From an uncultured Bacteroides sp. (GTDB taxonomy: Bacteria > Bacteroidota > Bacteroidia > Bacteroidales > Bacteroidaceae): a stretch of 64,000 bases of DNA. The position numbers were made by a program, and so were the translations under genes. The stretch spans positions 1-64,000 of the forward strand of contig CASENM010000017.1 in NCBI GenBank assembly GCA_949289295.1. The letters run 5' to 3'. The notes beneath the pieces were generated by a model. It was not told the origin of the DNA and did no database searches. It saw only the letters and a program-made list of their open reading frames with translations. Of this stretch, positions 47,101 to 55,216 are shown piece by piece; the first letter of the stretch is position 1; each line of letters opens with the position of its first letter.

Positions 47101-48974
47101 TCAACGAGTTCTACAAGCAAAAAATCCAGCAAGTGCACATTGTGGGGGAATATGCCAATCTGATGGTAAAAGACTACAATGCTGCTCTACAATATGTAAA
47201 AGACTATTTCCAGATGGATTACAAGAAATTTGTCACAAAATACTTCAAAGGGGATAGAGTAAATTATATACAGCGCAATTTGACACCTGGAAAATACAAA
47301 CAGATATTCGGACAATTGTCGAAATGCCAAATGGAAATCATTTCCGACAAAGATTCGCGCTGCATCGTGGTAGCGGCAGGTCCAGGAAGCGGGAAGACAC
47401 GGGTACTGGTTCACAAACTTGCATCTCTTCTGATGCTTGAAGACGTAAAACATGAACAACTTCTGATGCTGACATTTTCAAGAGCTTCCGCCACAGAATT
47501 CAAACAACGGCTTATGGCACTGATTGGCAACGCTGCAAATTTTGTAGAAATAAAAACCTTCCACGCTTATTGCTTTGACCTTCTGGGACGGATAGGAAAC
47601 CTTGACGAAGCAAAAAACGTGGTCACAAATGCTGCCAGCATGATTGAACGTGGAGAGGTGGAACCCAACAGAATTGGGAAAACAGTGCTGGTCATAGATG
47701 AAGCGCAAGACATGAGCTCGGAAGAATATGCACTGGTCAAAGCCCTGATGACCAGAAATGAAGAAATGCGTGTAATAGCAGTAGGCGATGATGACCAGAA
47801 CATCTATGGATTCCGAGGGTCAGACTCCGCATACATGTACCAACTGACGAAAGGACCGCAAAGTCGATTTGTCGAGATGACTGAAAATTACCGCAGTGCA
47901 CGCCACGTGGTGGATTTCGCCAACGGATTCGCAAAAAATATCACTGGAAGAATGAAAGGTTCACCCATCATTTCTATGAAAAAAGAAGACGGATGGGTAG
48001 GAGTGACATATTACCGGTCAACATACATGTACAAACCGCTTGTCAGGGAATTAATCCGCAATCATGAGAAAGGCACTTCGTGTGTGCTCACCCAAACAAA
48101 TGAAGAGGCCGTTATCATGACAGCTCTCTTAAGAAAACATGGAATAAACAGCAAACTAATCCAGTCATTGGATGGAATACGCTTCTGGAACTTGGCTGAA
48201 ATGCGATATTTTCTGAAACATATTGACCAACAAAAAAGTATACCACTGATTTCAGACGAACTGTGGGAACATGCCAAACATTCCACTTTTTCCGTTTATG
48301 CAGAAAGTCAAAGCCTGCCATACGTGAAGCGTTGTGTAGAACTGTTTGAACAGACAAACAAAACCAAATACATCAGCGATTTCAAAGAATTTGTATTCGA
48401 GTCTTCAATTGAAGATTTCTGTGACATCGCAGGTGCTGATGTGGTAGTATCAACCATTCATAAAGCAAAAGGCCGAGAATTCGATAACGTATATATGCTT
48501 GTATCTGATAATTTTCAGAAAGACAACGATTTGATGCGCCGATACTATGTAGGAATAACTCGTGCAAAGAATCGATTATCCATTCATACAAACTGCAATT
48601 ATTTTGATCGCTTAAGTACGGACCAATATCTTATTGATTCAAAAGAGTATGGGTTGCCTGAAGAAATCGTTTTGCAACTCTCTCATAAAGACGTTTACCT
48701 GAATTTTTTCAAATACGTCAAACGGGAAGTGCTAACTTTAAGAAGTGGTGATTCATTGGTCTACAACAATTTCACCTTGTATGACACTTCAACTCACAAG
48801 CCAGTAGCAAAATTATCGCAGGACATGCAGAAAGCATTGATTACCTGGAGGGAAAAAGGTTATAAGGTGAAATCTGCATCTGTCCGATTTATCGTAGCAT
48901 GGAAACCTAAAGATGCACCCAAAGAAGAACCGGAATCAGCTGTTCTGCTGGCTGATTTATCTCTATCTTTGTAA
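44103..48974 (+). CDS. Three-part fusion: DEDD exonuclease, RecQ helicase, UvrD helicase
   Basis: A 1623-residue DNA-processing protein. (1) A DnaQ-like exonuclease at about 35-150: Asp39 and Glu41 in AIVDIEVG, the GHNIIHHD motif with Asp89, and Asp139 in NPVNDCEKA. (2) A Cys-rich link (HCDEGCTYC, about 258-266). (3) A RecQ helicase at about 275-620: Walker A IIPTGGGKSL (about 312-321), DEAH in FVIDEAHCFS, motif VI QEAGRAGRD; winged-helix parts follow but no RecQ zinc Cys set. (4) A UvrD-like helicase at about 1080-1500: AAGPGSGKTRVLVHKLA, VIDEAQDMSSEEY, GDDDQNIYGFRG, STIHKAKGREFDNVY, YVGITRAKNRL. All ATPase motifs look intact. Role unknown; repair or phage defence are both possible. Confidence 0.9.
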   Translation: MPILDRLRKILKVKDSNDVPAGEIMPAPCHTQPHYAIVDIEVGVNDHKIHDIGALRDDGAIYHKPSSKELFEFLSHTDYLCGHNIIHHDAKYLFANETCHWILVDTLYISPILFPERPYHKLVKDDKLFSDQINNPVNDCEKARDLLLDEITHWESWPDKKRKLFASLLKGKKEFEGFLSLVNAQYTHEDLSELIRTLYKGKLCPHADLGMLLRRYPYELAYALALIETADHRSITPGWVLFNYPDVEYVIKLLRHTHCDEGCTYCNTQLNIHFHLKRFFGYEQFRTYEGEPLQEQAVQAAIDGKSLLTIIPTGGGKSLTFQLPALMEGLSVHGLTVIISPLQSLMKDQVDNLADKGITDAITINGLLDPITRSLAIQRVKDGEASLLYIAPEMLRSKTIEKILTARHVVRFVIDEAHCFSSWGQDFRVDYLYIGKFIREYQQKKKCKNPIPISCFTATAKQKVIQDIRDYFKQTLDLDLELFASTASRTNLHYSVIHTETDEEKYLKLRTLVASTNCPTIIYTSRTKRTKELAEKLTRDGYRALPFNGKMDADEKTANQDAFMNDRTRIIVATSAFGMGVDKKDVGLVVHYDISDSLENYVQEAGRAGRDPNLKARCYVLYNDNDLDKHFILLNQTKLSISEIQQVWKAVKDLTKQRKRVCCSALEIARQAGWDDSVTDIETRVRTALATLEQSGYLTRGNNVPHVYATGITVKNMDEARSRISTSLLFDNNEIEKAVRIIQSLISQKYIAKAQDAEAESRIDYLADMLGLSKKEIISAVERMRQEGILADSKDISAYLLDSGNSEKKSRMILERFARLEQYILTHIPDESLRISYKQLNDNAVNNGISTSKEKDIRTLLYFLTIKGYTRKKEDAAHNLEVSRQTDLEVTIRRFEKRLEISRFAVEWLYRLAVDKETSTDKAVQFSVVELLSQIKSNPHQLFSQSDDIQLEDVEEALLYLAKIGALKLEGGFMVIYNAMDIRRIKDNKSRYKLEDYRMLNEFYKQKIQQVHIVGEYANLMVKDYNAALQYVKDYFQMDYKKFVTKYFKGDRVNYIQRNLTPGKYKQIFGQLSKCQMEIISDKDSRCIVVAAGPGSGKTRVLVHKLASLLMLEDVKHEQLLMLTFSRASATEFKQRLMALIGNAANFVEIKTFHAYCFDLLGRIGNLDEAKNVVTNAASMIERGEVEPNRIGKTVLVIDEAQDMSSEEYALVKALMTRNEEMRVIAVGDDDQNIYGFRGSDSAYMYQLTKGPQSRFVEMTENYRSARHVVDFANGFAKNITGRMKGSPIISMKKEDGWVGVTYYRSTYMYKPLVRELIRNHEKGTSCVLTQTNEEAVIMTALLRKHGINSKLIQSLDGIRFWNLAEMRYFLKHIDQQKSIPLISDELWEHAKHSTFSVYAESQSLPYVKRCVELFEQTNKTKYISDFKEFVFESSIEDFCDIAGADVVVSTIHKAKGREFDNVYMLVSDNFQKDNDLMRRYYVGITRAKNRLSIHTNCNYFDRLSTDQYLIDSKEYGLPEEIVLQLSHKDVYLNFFKYVKREVLTLRSGDSLVYNNFTLYDTSTHKPVAKLSQDMQKALITWREKGYKVKSASVRFIVAWKPKDAPKEEPESAVLLADLSLSL

Positions 48975-49081
48975 TATACAGAAACGTTTTTTAGCCTTCT
49001 TCATCCGTTCATACGTCACCGCAGAATTTACACTTCCCTTGTCTTGTCACAAACAAAAAAGGAATAGAAAACATAAACGCA

Positions 49082-49114
49082 AAAAGCGTGCAGCTCGTTG
49101 AGCTGCACGCTTTT
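49082..49114. terminator. Bidirectional terminator between the helicase fusion and dnaK
   Basis: Perfect 15-base arms (49082-49096 and 49100-49114) around a three-base loop, with A and T runs at the ends. It serves the converging helicase and dnaK genes. Confidence 0.88.
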
Positions 49115-49147
49115 GCTTGCGATTTTGTATGTCTTTACTTATCGGAA

Positions 49148-51073
49148 TCACTTGACCTCCTCAAAGTCAGCATCCTGCACATTGTCATTGTTTTTTCCTG
49201 AACCCTGACCGGCATTGTTGTTTGCCTGACCAGCGTTAGGACCAGCCTGTGCACCTCCTTGAGCACCTGTCTGTGCATACATTTCAGCACTTGCGGCCTG
49301 GAATGCGCTCTGCAATTCTGCACTGGCAGCATCAATGCCGGCCAAGTCCTGAGCCTTATGCGCATCTTTCAGCTTCTGGAGGGCTGTTTCAATAGGAGCC
49401 TTCTTGTCTGCCGGAATCTTGTCACCAAGGTCTTTCAACTGATTTTCTGTCGTGAAAATCAAGCTGTCTGCCTGGTTCAGCTTATCCACTTTCTCACGTT
49501 CTTTCTTGTCTGCTTCCGCATTAGCTTCAGCTTCCGCTTTCATACGTTCAATCTCATCCTTACTCAAGCCTGATGATGCTTCAATACGGATGGCCTGTTC
49601 CTTACCGGTTGCCTTATCCTTTGCAGACACTTTCAAGATACCGTTGGCATCGATATCGAAGGTTACCTCAATCTGGGGAACACCACGGCGAGCCGGAGCG
49701 ATACCTGTCAGGTTAAACTGACCGATTGACTTGTTCTGTGCGGCCATCGGACGTTCACCCTGCAACACGTGAATCGTCACTTCTGTCTGATTGTCAGCTG
49801 CCGTTGAGAAGATTTCACTCTTCTTGCACGGAATAGTCGTATTGGCATCAATCAGCTTGGTCATCACGCCGCCCATCGTTTCAATACCCAGAGTCAACGG
49901 AGTGACATCCAGCAATACGATGTTGCCTACACCTGCCTCCTTATTCAACACTGCACCCTGAATAGCTGCACCTACGGCTACCACTTCATCCGGATTCACA
50001 CCTTTAGAAGGAACTTTACCGAAGAAGTCCTGTACAAGCTTCTGCACAGCCGGTATACGAGAAGAACCACCTACAAGAATAACCTCGTCAATATCTGATG
50101 TATTCAGTCCGGCATCACTCACAGCTTTTTTGCACGGTTCAAGACATGCCTGAATCAAATCGTGAGCCAACTGCTCAAACTTTGCACGCGACAGAGTCTT
50201 CACCAGATGTTTGGGCACACCGGCTACCGGCATAATGTACGGCAGGTTGATTTCTGTAGAAGTGGAAGAAGACAATTCAATCTTTGCCTTTTCAGCAGCT
50301 TCTTTCAGACGCTGCATAGCCATCGGGTCTGTAGTCAAATCGGCTCCTTCATCGTTCTTGAACTCCTGAACCAACCAGTTGATGATAGCCTGGTCAAAAT
50401 CATCACCGCCCAGATGAGTATCACCGTTAGTAGCCAACACTTCAAACACACCGCCGCCGAATTCAAGAATAGAAATATCGAACGTTCCACCTCCAAGGTC
50501 GAACACAGCCACCTTCATGTCTTTGTTTGCCTTGTCGATACCGTAAGCCAAAGCAGCCGCTGTCGGCTCGTTGACAATACGCTTCACATCCAGACCGGCA
50601 ATCTGACCGGCTTCCTTAGTGGCCTGACGCTGAGAGTCTGAGAAGTATGCCGGTACAGTAATCACGGCTTCTGTCACTTCCTGTCCCAGATAGTCTTCAG
50701 CTGTTTTTTTCATTTTCTGAAGAACCATAGCCGAAATTTCCTGCGGAGTGTACAGGCGTCCGTCAATGTCCACACGCGGAGTGTTGTTGTCGCCTCTTAC
50801 CACCGAATACGGAACACGGGAGATTTCTTTCTGCACCTGATCGTAAGTTTCACCCATGAAACGCTTGATGGAGTAAACTGTACGTTTCGGATTTGTGATA
50901 GCCTGACGTTTGGCAGGATCTCCCACCTTACGTTCACCACCGTCCACGAAACCTACCACTGAAGGAGTAGTACGCTTGCCTTCGCTGTTGGCGATTACCA
51001 CCGGTTCGTTACCTTCGAACACCGCTACACATGAGTTTGTAGTTCCTAAGTCAATACCAATAATCTTTCCCAT
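49148..51073 (-). CDS. dnaK: Chaperone DnaK (Hsp70)
   Basis: A 641-residue Hsp70 that folds proteins with J-proteins and GrpE. The start at 51073 gives the standard [18 protein letters not shown]; a longer GTG-started frame runs into the neighbouring terminator and is not likely. Seen motifs: phosphate-1 at the start, [16 protein letters not shown] (about 190-205), [15 protein letters not shown] (about 335-350), the linker [14 protein letters not shown] and the substrate domain. The tail is Gly/Gln/Asn-rich and ends [10 protein letters not shown]. It is not next to grpE or dnaJ here; its J partner could include CbpA at 14124. Confidence 0.97.
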   Translation of the reverse strand: MGKIIGIDLGTTNSCVAVFEGNEPVVIANSEGKRTTPSVVGFVDGGERKVGDPAKRQAITNPKRTVYSIKRFMGETYDQVQKEISRVPYSVVRGDNNTPRVDIDGRLYTPQEISAMVLQKMKKTAEDYLGQEVTEAVITVPAYFSDSQRQATKEAGQIAGLDVKRIVNEPTAAALAYGIDKANKDMKVAVFDLGGGTFDISILEFGGGVFEVLATNGDTHLGGDDFDQAIINWLVQEFKNDEGADLTTDPMAMQRLKEAAEKAKIELSSSTSTEINLPYIMPVAGVPKHLVKTLSRAKFEQLAHDLIQACLEPCKKAVSDAGLNTSDIDEVILVGGSSRIPAVQKLVQDFFGKVPSKGVNPDEVVAVGAAIQGAVLNKEAGVGNIVLLDVTPLTLGIETMGGVMTKLIDANTTIPCKKSEIFSTAADNQTEVTIHVLQGERPMAAQNKSIGQFNLTGIAPARRGVPQIEVTFDIDANGILKVSAKDKATGKEQAIRIEASSGLSKDEIERMKAEAEANAEADKKEREKVDKLNQADSLIFTTENQLKDLGDKIPADKKAPIETALQKLKDAHKAQDLAGIDAASAELQSAFQAASAEMYAQTGAQGGAQAGPNAGQANNNAGQGSGKNNDNVQDADFEEVK

Positions 51074-51159
51074 AATTGTATCTATTTTTATTTGTTTGCT
51101 AATTAAGTTGATTCTGTAACGTGGAAACGCTACGCCCACTTTAAAACAAATGCCGTGCC

Positions 51160-51205
51160 AGAAAAGAAACAGCCTGCACCGAAAGGAATTTTCCGGCACA
51201 GGCTG
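51160..51205 (-). terminator. Terminator after the PspC-like gene
   Basis: CAGCCTG..CCG (51170-51181) pairs with CGG..CAGGCTG (51194-51205), with a two-base internal mismatch. On the minus strand a TTTCTTTTCT tail follows, so it ends the PadR-PspC transcript ahead of dnaK. Confidence 0.75.
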
Positions 51206-51238
51206 ACAAAATGTCCGTTATCCTGACAAAAATCACAC

Positions 51239-52273
51239 TTATAACATGACACTACCCAAGAAAGGCGAATCAAAAAAGACAATCGTTCCTACGATAATGG
51301 CGACAAGCCACACCAATATAAGGACGAGTTTCGCTACGGTTGACATCGGTTTCCAGTTTCCGAACACTTGCATGAGTATCTGCAGAAGTCCCGCAATAGG
51401 AATACCTACAGCCAGCAGAGCACATACAGCCATCACTCCCGAAGTAATCGGAAAAGCGCTTACCATGCTCCAGTCTATAACCGGAGAGAATTCATAGAAC
51501 AGGGAAGGTACACTCACCAAGATGCCTACTGCGGCCAGCAACAGGGCAAACGCCACAATCAAAGCCACGAACAATACCGGGAAGCAGCAAACTGCCAGCA
51601 GAATAAGACAAAGCTTCAGAATAAAGCCGAACACCTTCACGATGGCATTACCAATCTTATACCATACTGCCTGAGGAACTTCAGCACTATCCTTCCCTTC
51701 AAACCCTCCGGTCACCGTACGCCCGATATTCTCCATGTTGACCGGTTCTCCGCGCATCTGCAGCTTTTCCGTGGCAGTCCGTGCCAGCGGAATGATAATC
51801 CATGCAATCAGATAGGCCAGCAACAGCCAATGGACAAATACGCCCAATACGATGAAAAGCAGCCGAAGTGCCACGACATCCCACCCGAAATAAGCGGCAA
51901 TGCCCGATGCCACACCTCCCAGCACCCGGTCGTCCGGATTGCGGAACAGACGGCGTTTCACTTCCGATTTCCCTTCCGAAGCGGATGTGCCGTCCACGGC
52001 TTCCTCTTCCACATCGTTCAAATCTTCCGGCTTACCCATGCGGGAAATTACGGCTTCCACATTTTCCACCGTCACTACCTGACCGCCTTCACGGATATAC
52101 TCGTCAAAAAGCTCCGCGATACGCGTTTCCATGTCCCGTACAATCTCCTCCCCTTCCGGGTTCTTGCGGAAATGATAGCGTAAATTGTTCAAATAATTGT
52201 CAAGAAGGAGATATGCGTCCTCATCTATATTATAAACGGTTCCTCCCAGATTTACTGTCAATGTCTTTTTCAT
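51239..52273 (-). CDS. PspC-domain membrane protein
   Basis: A 344-residue inner-membrane protein. The N-terminal 90 residues are soluble and acidic (TVYNIDEDAYLLLDNYLNNL). The PspC domain covers about 107-170 (NPDDRVLGGVASGIAAYFGW followed by two membrane helices). Four or so further hydrophobic segments lie at 210-340. PspC proteins sense or respond to envelope stress. Its start overlaps the stop of the PadR gene by four bases (ATGA type), so translation is coupled and PadR likely controls it. Confidence 0.87.
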   Translation of the reverse strand: MKKTLTVNLGGTVYNIDEDAYLLLDNYLNNLRYHFRKNPEGEEIVRDMETRIAELFDEYIREGGQVVTVENVEAVISRMGKPEDLNDVEEEAVDGTSASEGKSEVKRRLFRNPDDRVLGGVASGIAAYFGWDVVALRLLFIVLGVFVHWLLLAYLIAWIIIPLARTATEKLQMRGEPVNMENIGRTVTGGFEGKDSAEVPQAVWYKIGNAIVKVFGFILKLCLILLAVCCFPVLFVALIVAFALLLAAVGILVSVPSLFYEFSPVIDWSMVSAFPITSGVMAVCALLAVGIPIAGLLQILMQVFGNWKPMSTVAKLVLILVWLVAIIVGTIVFFDSPFLGSVML

Positions 52274-52614
52274 TGTAATTCAATTTTAATGTGTTGTCTC
52301 AAATGATTTACCGTATCCGAGAGTTCATCCCAGGCGGCTTCCAGACCACCCAAGAATTCTCCCCCCTCATCCGTCAGCCGATAATACTTGCGTGGAGGCC
52401 CTTGCGTAGACTCCACCCACTCGTACGAAAGCAATCCGTCGTTTTTCAGCCGAGTCAACAAAGGATATAGCGTACCCTCCACAACAATCAGCTTCGCTTC
52501 CTTCAGCCTCTGGATAATGTCTGAAGCATACGAAGGTTCCTTGTGCAACAGCAGCAAGATGCAATATTCCAGCATCCCTTTTCGCATCTGCGATTTTACA
52601 TTGTCTACATTCAT
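52270..52614 (-). CDS. PadR-family transcriptional regulator
   Basis: A 114-residue winged-helix repressor of the PadR type. The helix-turn-helix and wing are seen in MLEYCILLLLHKEPSYASDI, EGTLYPLLTRLKNDGLLSYEW and GPPRKYYRLTDEG, which are family hallmarks. A C-terminal dimer helix follows. It is co-transcribed with the PspC-like gene. A palindrome at 52659-52675 lies over its own promoter, which suggests self-repression. Confidence 0.92.
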   Translation of the reverse strand: MNVDNVKSQMRKGMLEYCILLLLHKEPSYASDIIQRLKEAKLIVVEGTLYPLLTRLKNDGLLSYEWVESTQGPPRKYYRLTDEGGEFLGGLEAAWDELSDTVNHLRQHIKIELQ

Positions 52615-52636
52615 CTTATTGTTATTTTGTATGGCA

Positions 52637-52644
52637 CAAATATA
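52637..52644 (-). promoter_or_regulatory. PadR-PspC promoter -7 box
   Basis: Minus-strand TATATTTG is an exact -7 match, 23 bases before the PadR start. Its -33 region would fall at about 52664-52667, inside the palindrome at 52659-52675. Confidence 0.65.
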
Positions 52645-52658
52645 TGCATTATATCAAT

Positions 52659-52675
52659 ACTATGTATTACATAGT
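52659..52675. promoter_or_regulatory. Candidate PadR operator
   Basis: ACTATGT-ATT-ACATAGT is a perfect seven-base inverted repeat containing ATGT and ACAT halves, the kind of half-sites PadR proteins bind (spacing here is shorter than the usual). It covers the predicted -33 element of the PadR gene. Confidence 0.55.
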
Positions 52676-52741
52676 ACTATAATTTATCTATTATTAACAT
52701 AAATGACCATCCCCTCCACTTTCACAAGCCGGATAAAAATG

Positions 52742-52749
52742 TAAATTTG
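52742..52749 (+). promoter_or_regulatory. Promoter -7 box for the GNAT gene
   Basis: TAAATTTG followed by CA is an exact -7 match, 238 bases before the GNAT start. If used, the transcript has a leader of about 230 bases that includes a structured part and the copy C repeats. No clear -33 box. Confidence 0.5.
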
Positions 52750-52755
52750 CAGACG

Positions 52756-52870
52756 AAAGACAGGTGAGACTTCCTTTCCCGGATACGGAACAAGCCGCAA
52801 GCCTGCATGAAACTCACCTTGTACGACTCTTGGAAACAGTTCCCGGGAATGCAAGTTTCATGTGCCTTCT
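52756..52870 (+). promoter_or_regulatory. Possible structured RNA leader of the GNAT gene
   Basis: AGGTGAG (52762-52768) pairs with CTCACCT (52813-52819); CATGAAACT (52806-52814) pairs with AGTTTCATG (52854-52862); TTCCCGGGAA (52840-52849) is a palindrome inside the second. The first two pairings share bases 52813-52814, so they compete slightly. No protein frame is convincing here. I do not recognise a known riboswitch. Confidence 0.35.
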
Positions 52871-52873
52871 ACA

Positions 52874-52940
52874 GAAAACGCCGAGACGTTTTACCCCAAA
52901 CGCCGAAGCGTTTCCCCTAAAACGCCGAAACGTTTTTCCG
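52874..52940. repeat. Intergenic hairpin repeat, copy C (three direct units)
   Basis: Three direct units lie at 52874-52897, 52898-52918 and 52919-52940, with cores CGCCGAGACG, CGCCGAAGCG and CGCCGAAACG between A and T runs. The central unit can fold perfectly (AAACGC, CGAA loop, GCGTTT). They end 46 bases before the GNAT start. Same family as at 15408-15479 and 36462-36528. Confidence 0.85.
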
Positions 52941-52986
52941 GCAGAGACAAACAACCCATTTGAAACCAATTAAAACAACGATAACT

Positions 52987-53484
52987 ATGTTTACTATCAG
53001 AAAAGCAGATACGGCCGACATCAGCCTCATACACAAACTTGCCTGGCAAATTTTTCCGGAGACCTACAAAGATATACTTTCAAAAGAACAGACCGACTAT
53101 ATGATGGAGTGGATGTACTCGCCCGAAAATATCCGCAAACAAATGGAAGAAGAGGGACACATCTATTATATAGCTTACGAAGAATGCGAACCGGCAGGAT
53201 ATGTTTCCATCCAACCGGAAGGAGAAAACCTCTACCACCTGCAGAAAATCTATGTGCTCCCCTATTATCAGAAATATGGACTGGGAAAACTGTTGTTCCG
53301 GCAAGCCATCGAAGCCATCAAGGAGCTTCATCCGGAACCTTGCCGCATGGAACTGAACGTAAACCGCAAGAATCCTGCACTTGGGTTCTATGAGCACATG
53401 GGGATGAAAAAGGTGCGTGAGGGCAATTTCCCGATCGGGAACGGCTACTATATGAATGACTATATCATGGGAATCGAAATCTGA
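52987..53484 (+). CDS. GNAT-family N-acetyltransferase
   Basis: A 165-residue cytoplasmic acetyltransferase using acetyl-CoA. It starts MFTIRKADTADISLIHKLAW. The acetyl-CoA loop is KIYVLPYYQKYGLGKLLF (about 91-108, motif A variant Q-x-x-G-x-G/L), followed by CRMELNVNRKNPALGFYEHMG, a RimI-like motif B. The substrate is not known; such enzymes acetylate amino acids, polyamines, protein N-termini or drugs. It stands alone between a terminator and the long leader described above. The frame is open nine codons upstream, but 52987 starts the conserved part. Confidence 0.88.
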   Translation: MFTIRKADTADISLIHKLAWQIFPETYKDILSKEQTDYMMEWMYSPENIRKQMEEEGHIYYIAYEECEPAGYVSIQPEGENLYHLQKIYVLPYYQKYGLGKLLFRQAIEAIKELHPEPCRMELNVNRKNPALGFYEHMGMKKVREGNFPIGNGYYMNDYIMGIEI

Positions 53485-53499
53485 TTCCAGTCAGAAAAA

Positions 53500-53533
53500 A
53501 AGAGAGGCCTGGATAAAGACCATAGCCTCTCTT
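53500..53533. terminator. Bidirectional terminator between GNAT and DUF4301 genes
   Basis: AAGAGAGGC (53500-53508) pairs with GCCTCTCTT (53525-53533) around a 16-base loop, between converging genes. Confidence 0.75.
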
Positions 53534-53554
53534 ACCTATTTATATCATCCGATT

Positions 53555-55078
53555 TTACTGATGCTGTTCACGCAACAAGTCGTTGACTGTCTTTACCGGA
53601 TTGAATGTGCTCAAAGGCACTTCCACGAAAATAGTGCTCCAGTCACTCATCGAACCGTTCCACAATCCAGGAAGTTCAAGCGCTTTCAAATCCTTGCCGT
53701 TCTTCGACTTATAGGAAATAAATCCTGTAGACTTGTCCACATGCGCCAACAAATCGAACTTGTTTCCCTTATAGTCACGGATTGCACAAACCAAATCAAC
53801 CGGATTGAAGTGGGTGCCCTTCTCGAACATAGCTTTCTTTTCCGGGTCTTTCATGTCAATCTGTGAACTTTCAAGAATTTGCAGAGACACGGTTCCGTCA
53901 GCATTATAAGCCAGGAACGGACCTCCGCCCGGTTCGCCTACATTCTTCACCATACCGCATACACGCATCGGACGGTTCAATTTCTTGCGGAGATAAATGA
54001 CCAGATCTGCATCTTCCATATCTTTGATGTCAGCTTTCCGGCAATGCAACTTCTGCTGCACGAAACGAATCATTTCTTCCAGCTCATCATGGCTGTATTG
54101 TCCGCCGTCCAACACTTCAAGATAACCGAACGCCTGCTTCTGCAAGGTTACCAGCACACCGGCAATCAATTTCTTGTATAAAACGGTATCACCCTTCAAA
54201 CGGTCGGGAACCACATTGTCAATGTTTTTGATGAACACAATGTCCGCATCCAAATCATTCAAATTTTCAATCAGCGCACCATGTCCGCCCGGACGGAACA
54301 ATAACTTGCCATCTTTGTCACGGAATGGTTTGTTGTCCATATCTGCCGCAACAGTATCCGTACTGGGTTTCTGCTCGGAGAAACTGACGTTATACTTTAC
54401 GCCATATTTTGCCTCATATTCCGCAGCCTTCGCATCCACCAGTTTGGCAAACAATTCGCGGTGTTCGGTGGAAACCGTAAAATGTACGTTCACTTCGCCG
54501 GTCTTCCCTGCCGCATACAAGGCACCTTCCACCAGATGTTCTTCCAACGGAGTACGTACACCGTCGGCATAACGGTGGAACTTCAACAATCCTTTCGGAA
54601 GAGCCCCATAATTCAGTCCGGCAGCCTCCAGCAAATTAGCGACCACCGCTTTATATTGTTTCTCGCCGATCAACGCATCAATATTCTTGCCCGTATTGTC
54701 CATGCAGGCAGCATTCAAGTCATTGTAGAAAGCGAAATCATGGATATGATCGAAGAATTTTTTCTCAAAATCCGTAGTAGGAGCGTCATAGTCTGCGCCC
54801 AAAAACTCAAACATATTCTTGAACATACGGCTCGCGGCACCTGAAGCAGGCACGAACTTGACAATCTTCTTGTCACCTTCCTTGTAGGCATCCCATGCCG
54901 CCAGACATGTTTTCTGCATTTCCTCGTCAGCCACGACAATGCCGCCGTTGTCTACGGAAGCTGCCGCATACAATTTCAGATAAGGAAAACCTTTTTCAAA
55001 ACAAGCCAGCTGTTCGGCAATTTTTTCTTCGGAGATACCTTTCCGGAGCAACAATTCTTTATCTTCCTGTGTCATCAT
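53555..55078 (-). CDS. DUF4301 family protein
   Basis: A 507-residue cytoplasmic protein of DUF4301, found in Bacteroidota. The conserved stretch FVPASGAASRMFKNMFEFL (about 75-95) looks like a nucleotide-binding loop of nucleotidyltransferase-like type, and FRPGGHGALIENLNDLDADI resembles a UDP-sugar pyrophosphorylase motif. It may therefore be a sugar-nucleotide or related transferase, but activity is unproven. A minus-strand -7 box lies at 55124-55131. It is not clearly linked to its neighbours. Confidence 0.82.
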   Translation of the reverse strand: MMTQEDKELLLRKGISEEKIAEQLACFEKGFPYLKLYAAASVDNGGIVVADEEMQKTCLAAWDAYKEGDKKIVKFVPASGAASRMFKNMFEFLGADYDAPTTDFEKKFFDHIHDFAFYNDLNAACMDNTGKNIDALIGEKQYKAVVANLLEAAGLNYGALPKGLLKFHRYADGVRTPLEEHLVEGALYAAGKTGEVNVHFTVSTEHRELFAKLVDAKAAEYEAKYGVKYNVSFSEQKPSTDTVAADMDNKPFRDKDGKLLFRPGGHGALIENLNDLDADIVFIKNIDNVVPDRLKGDTVLYKKLIAGVLVTLQKQAFGYLEVLDGGQYSHDELEEMIRFVQQKLHCRKADIKDMEDADLVIYLRKKLNRPMRVCGMVKNVGEPGGGPFLAYNADGTVSLQILESSQIDMKDPEKKAMFEKGTHFNPVDLVCAIRDYKGNKFDLLAHVDKSTGFISYKSKNGKDLKALELPGLWNGSMSDWSTIFVEVPLSTFNPVKTVNDLLREQHQ

Positions 55079-55123
55079 AAAAAAATTTATTTAGGTTATG
55101 AAAATCCGAAATCAATGAACGCT

Positions 55124-55131
55124 CAAAAATA
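55124..55131 (-). promoter_or_regulatory. Promoter -7 box of the DUF4301 gene
   Basis: Minus-strand TATTTTTG fits the -7 consensus 46 bases before the start. The surrounding stretch is A-rich, so a chance match is possible. Confidence 0.45.
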
Positions 55132-55216
55132 TAAAAAATCCCGAAAAGAATACACCGAAAAGAAAGAAAAAAAGTAACTTTACCCACAAACTAAACGAAT
55201 TAATGAACTAAAGCTT

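Noticed and set aside
51074-51199. GTG-started extension of dnaK
   Set aside because: The extra 42 residues are not part of any DnaK and the start falls in the neighbouring terminator; MGKIIGIDL is the family start.
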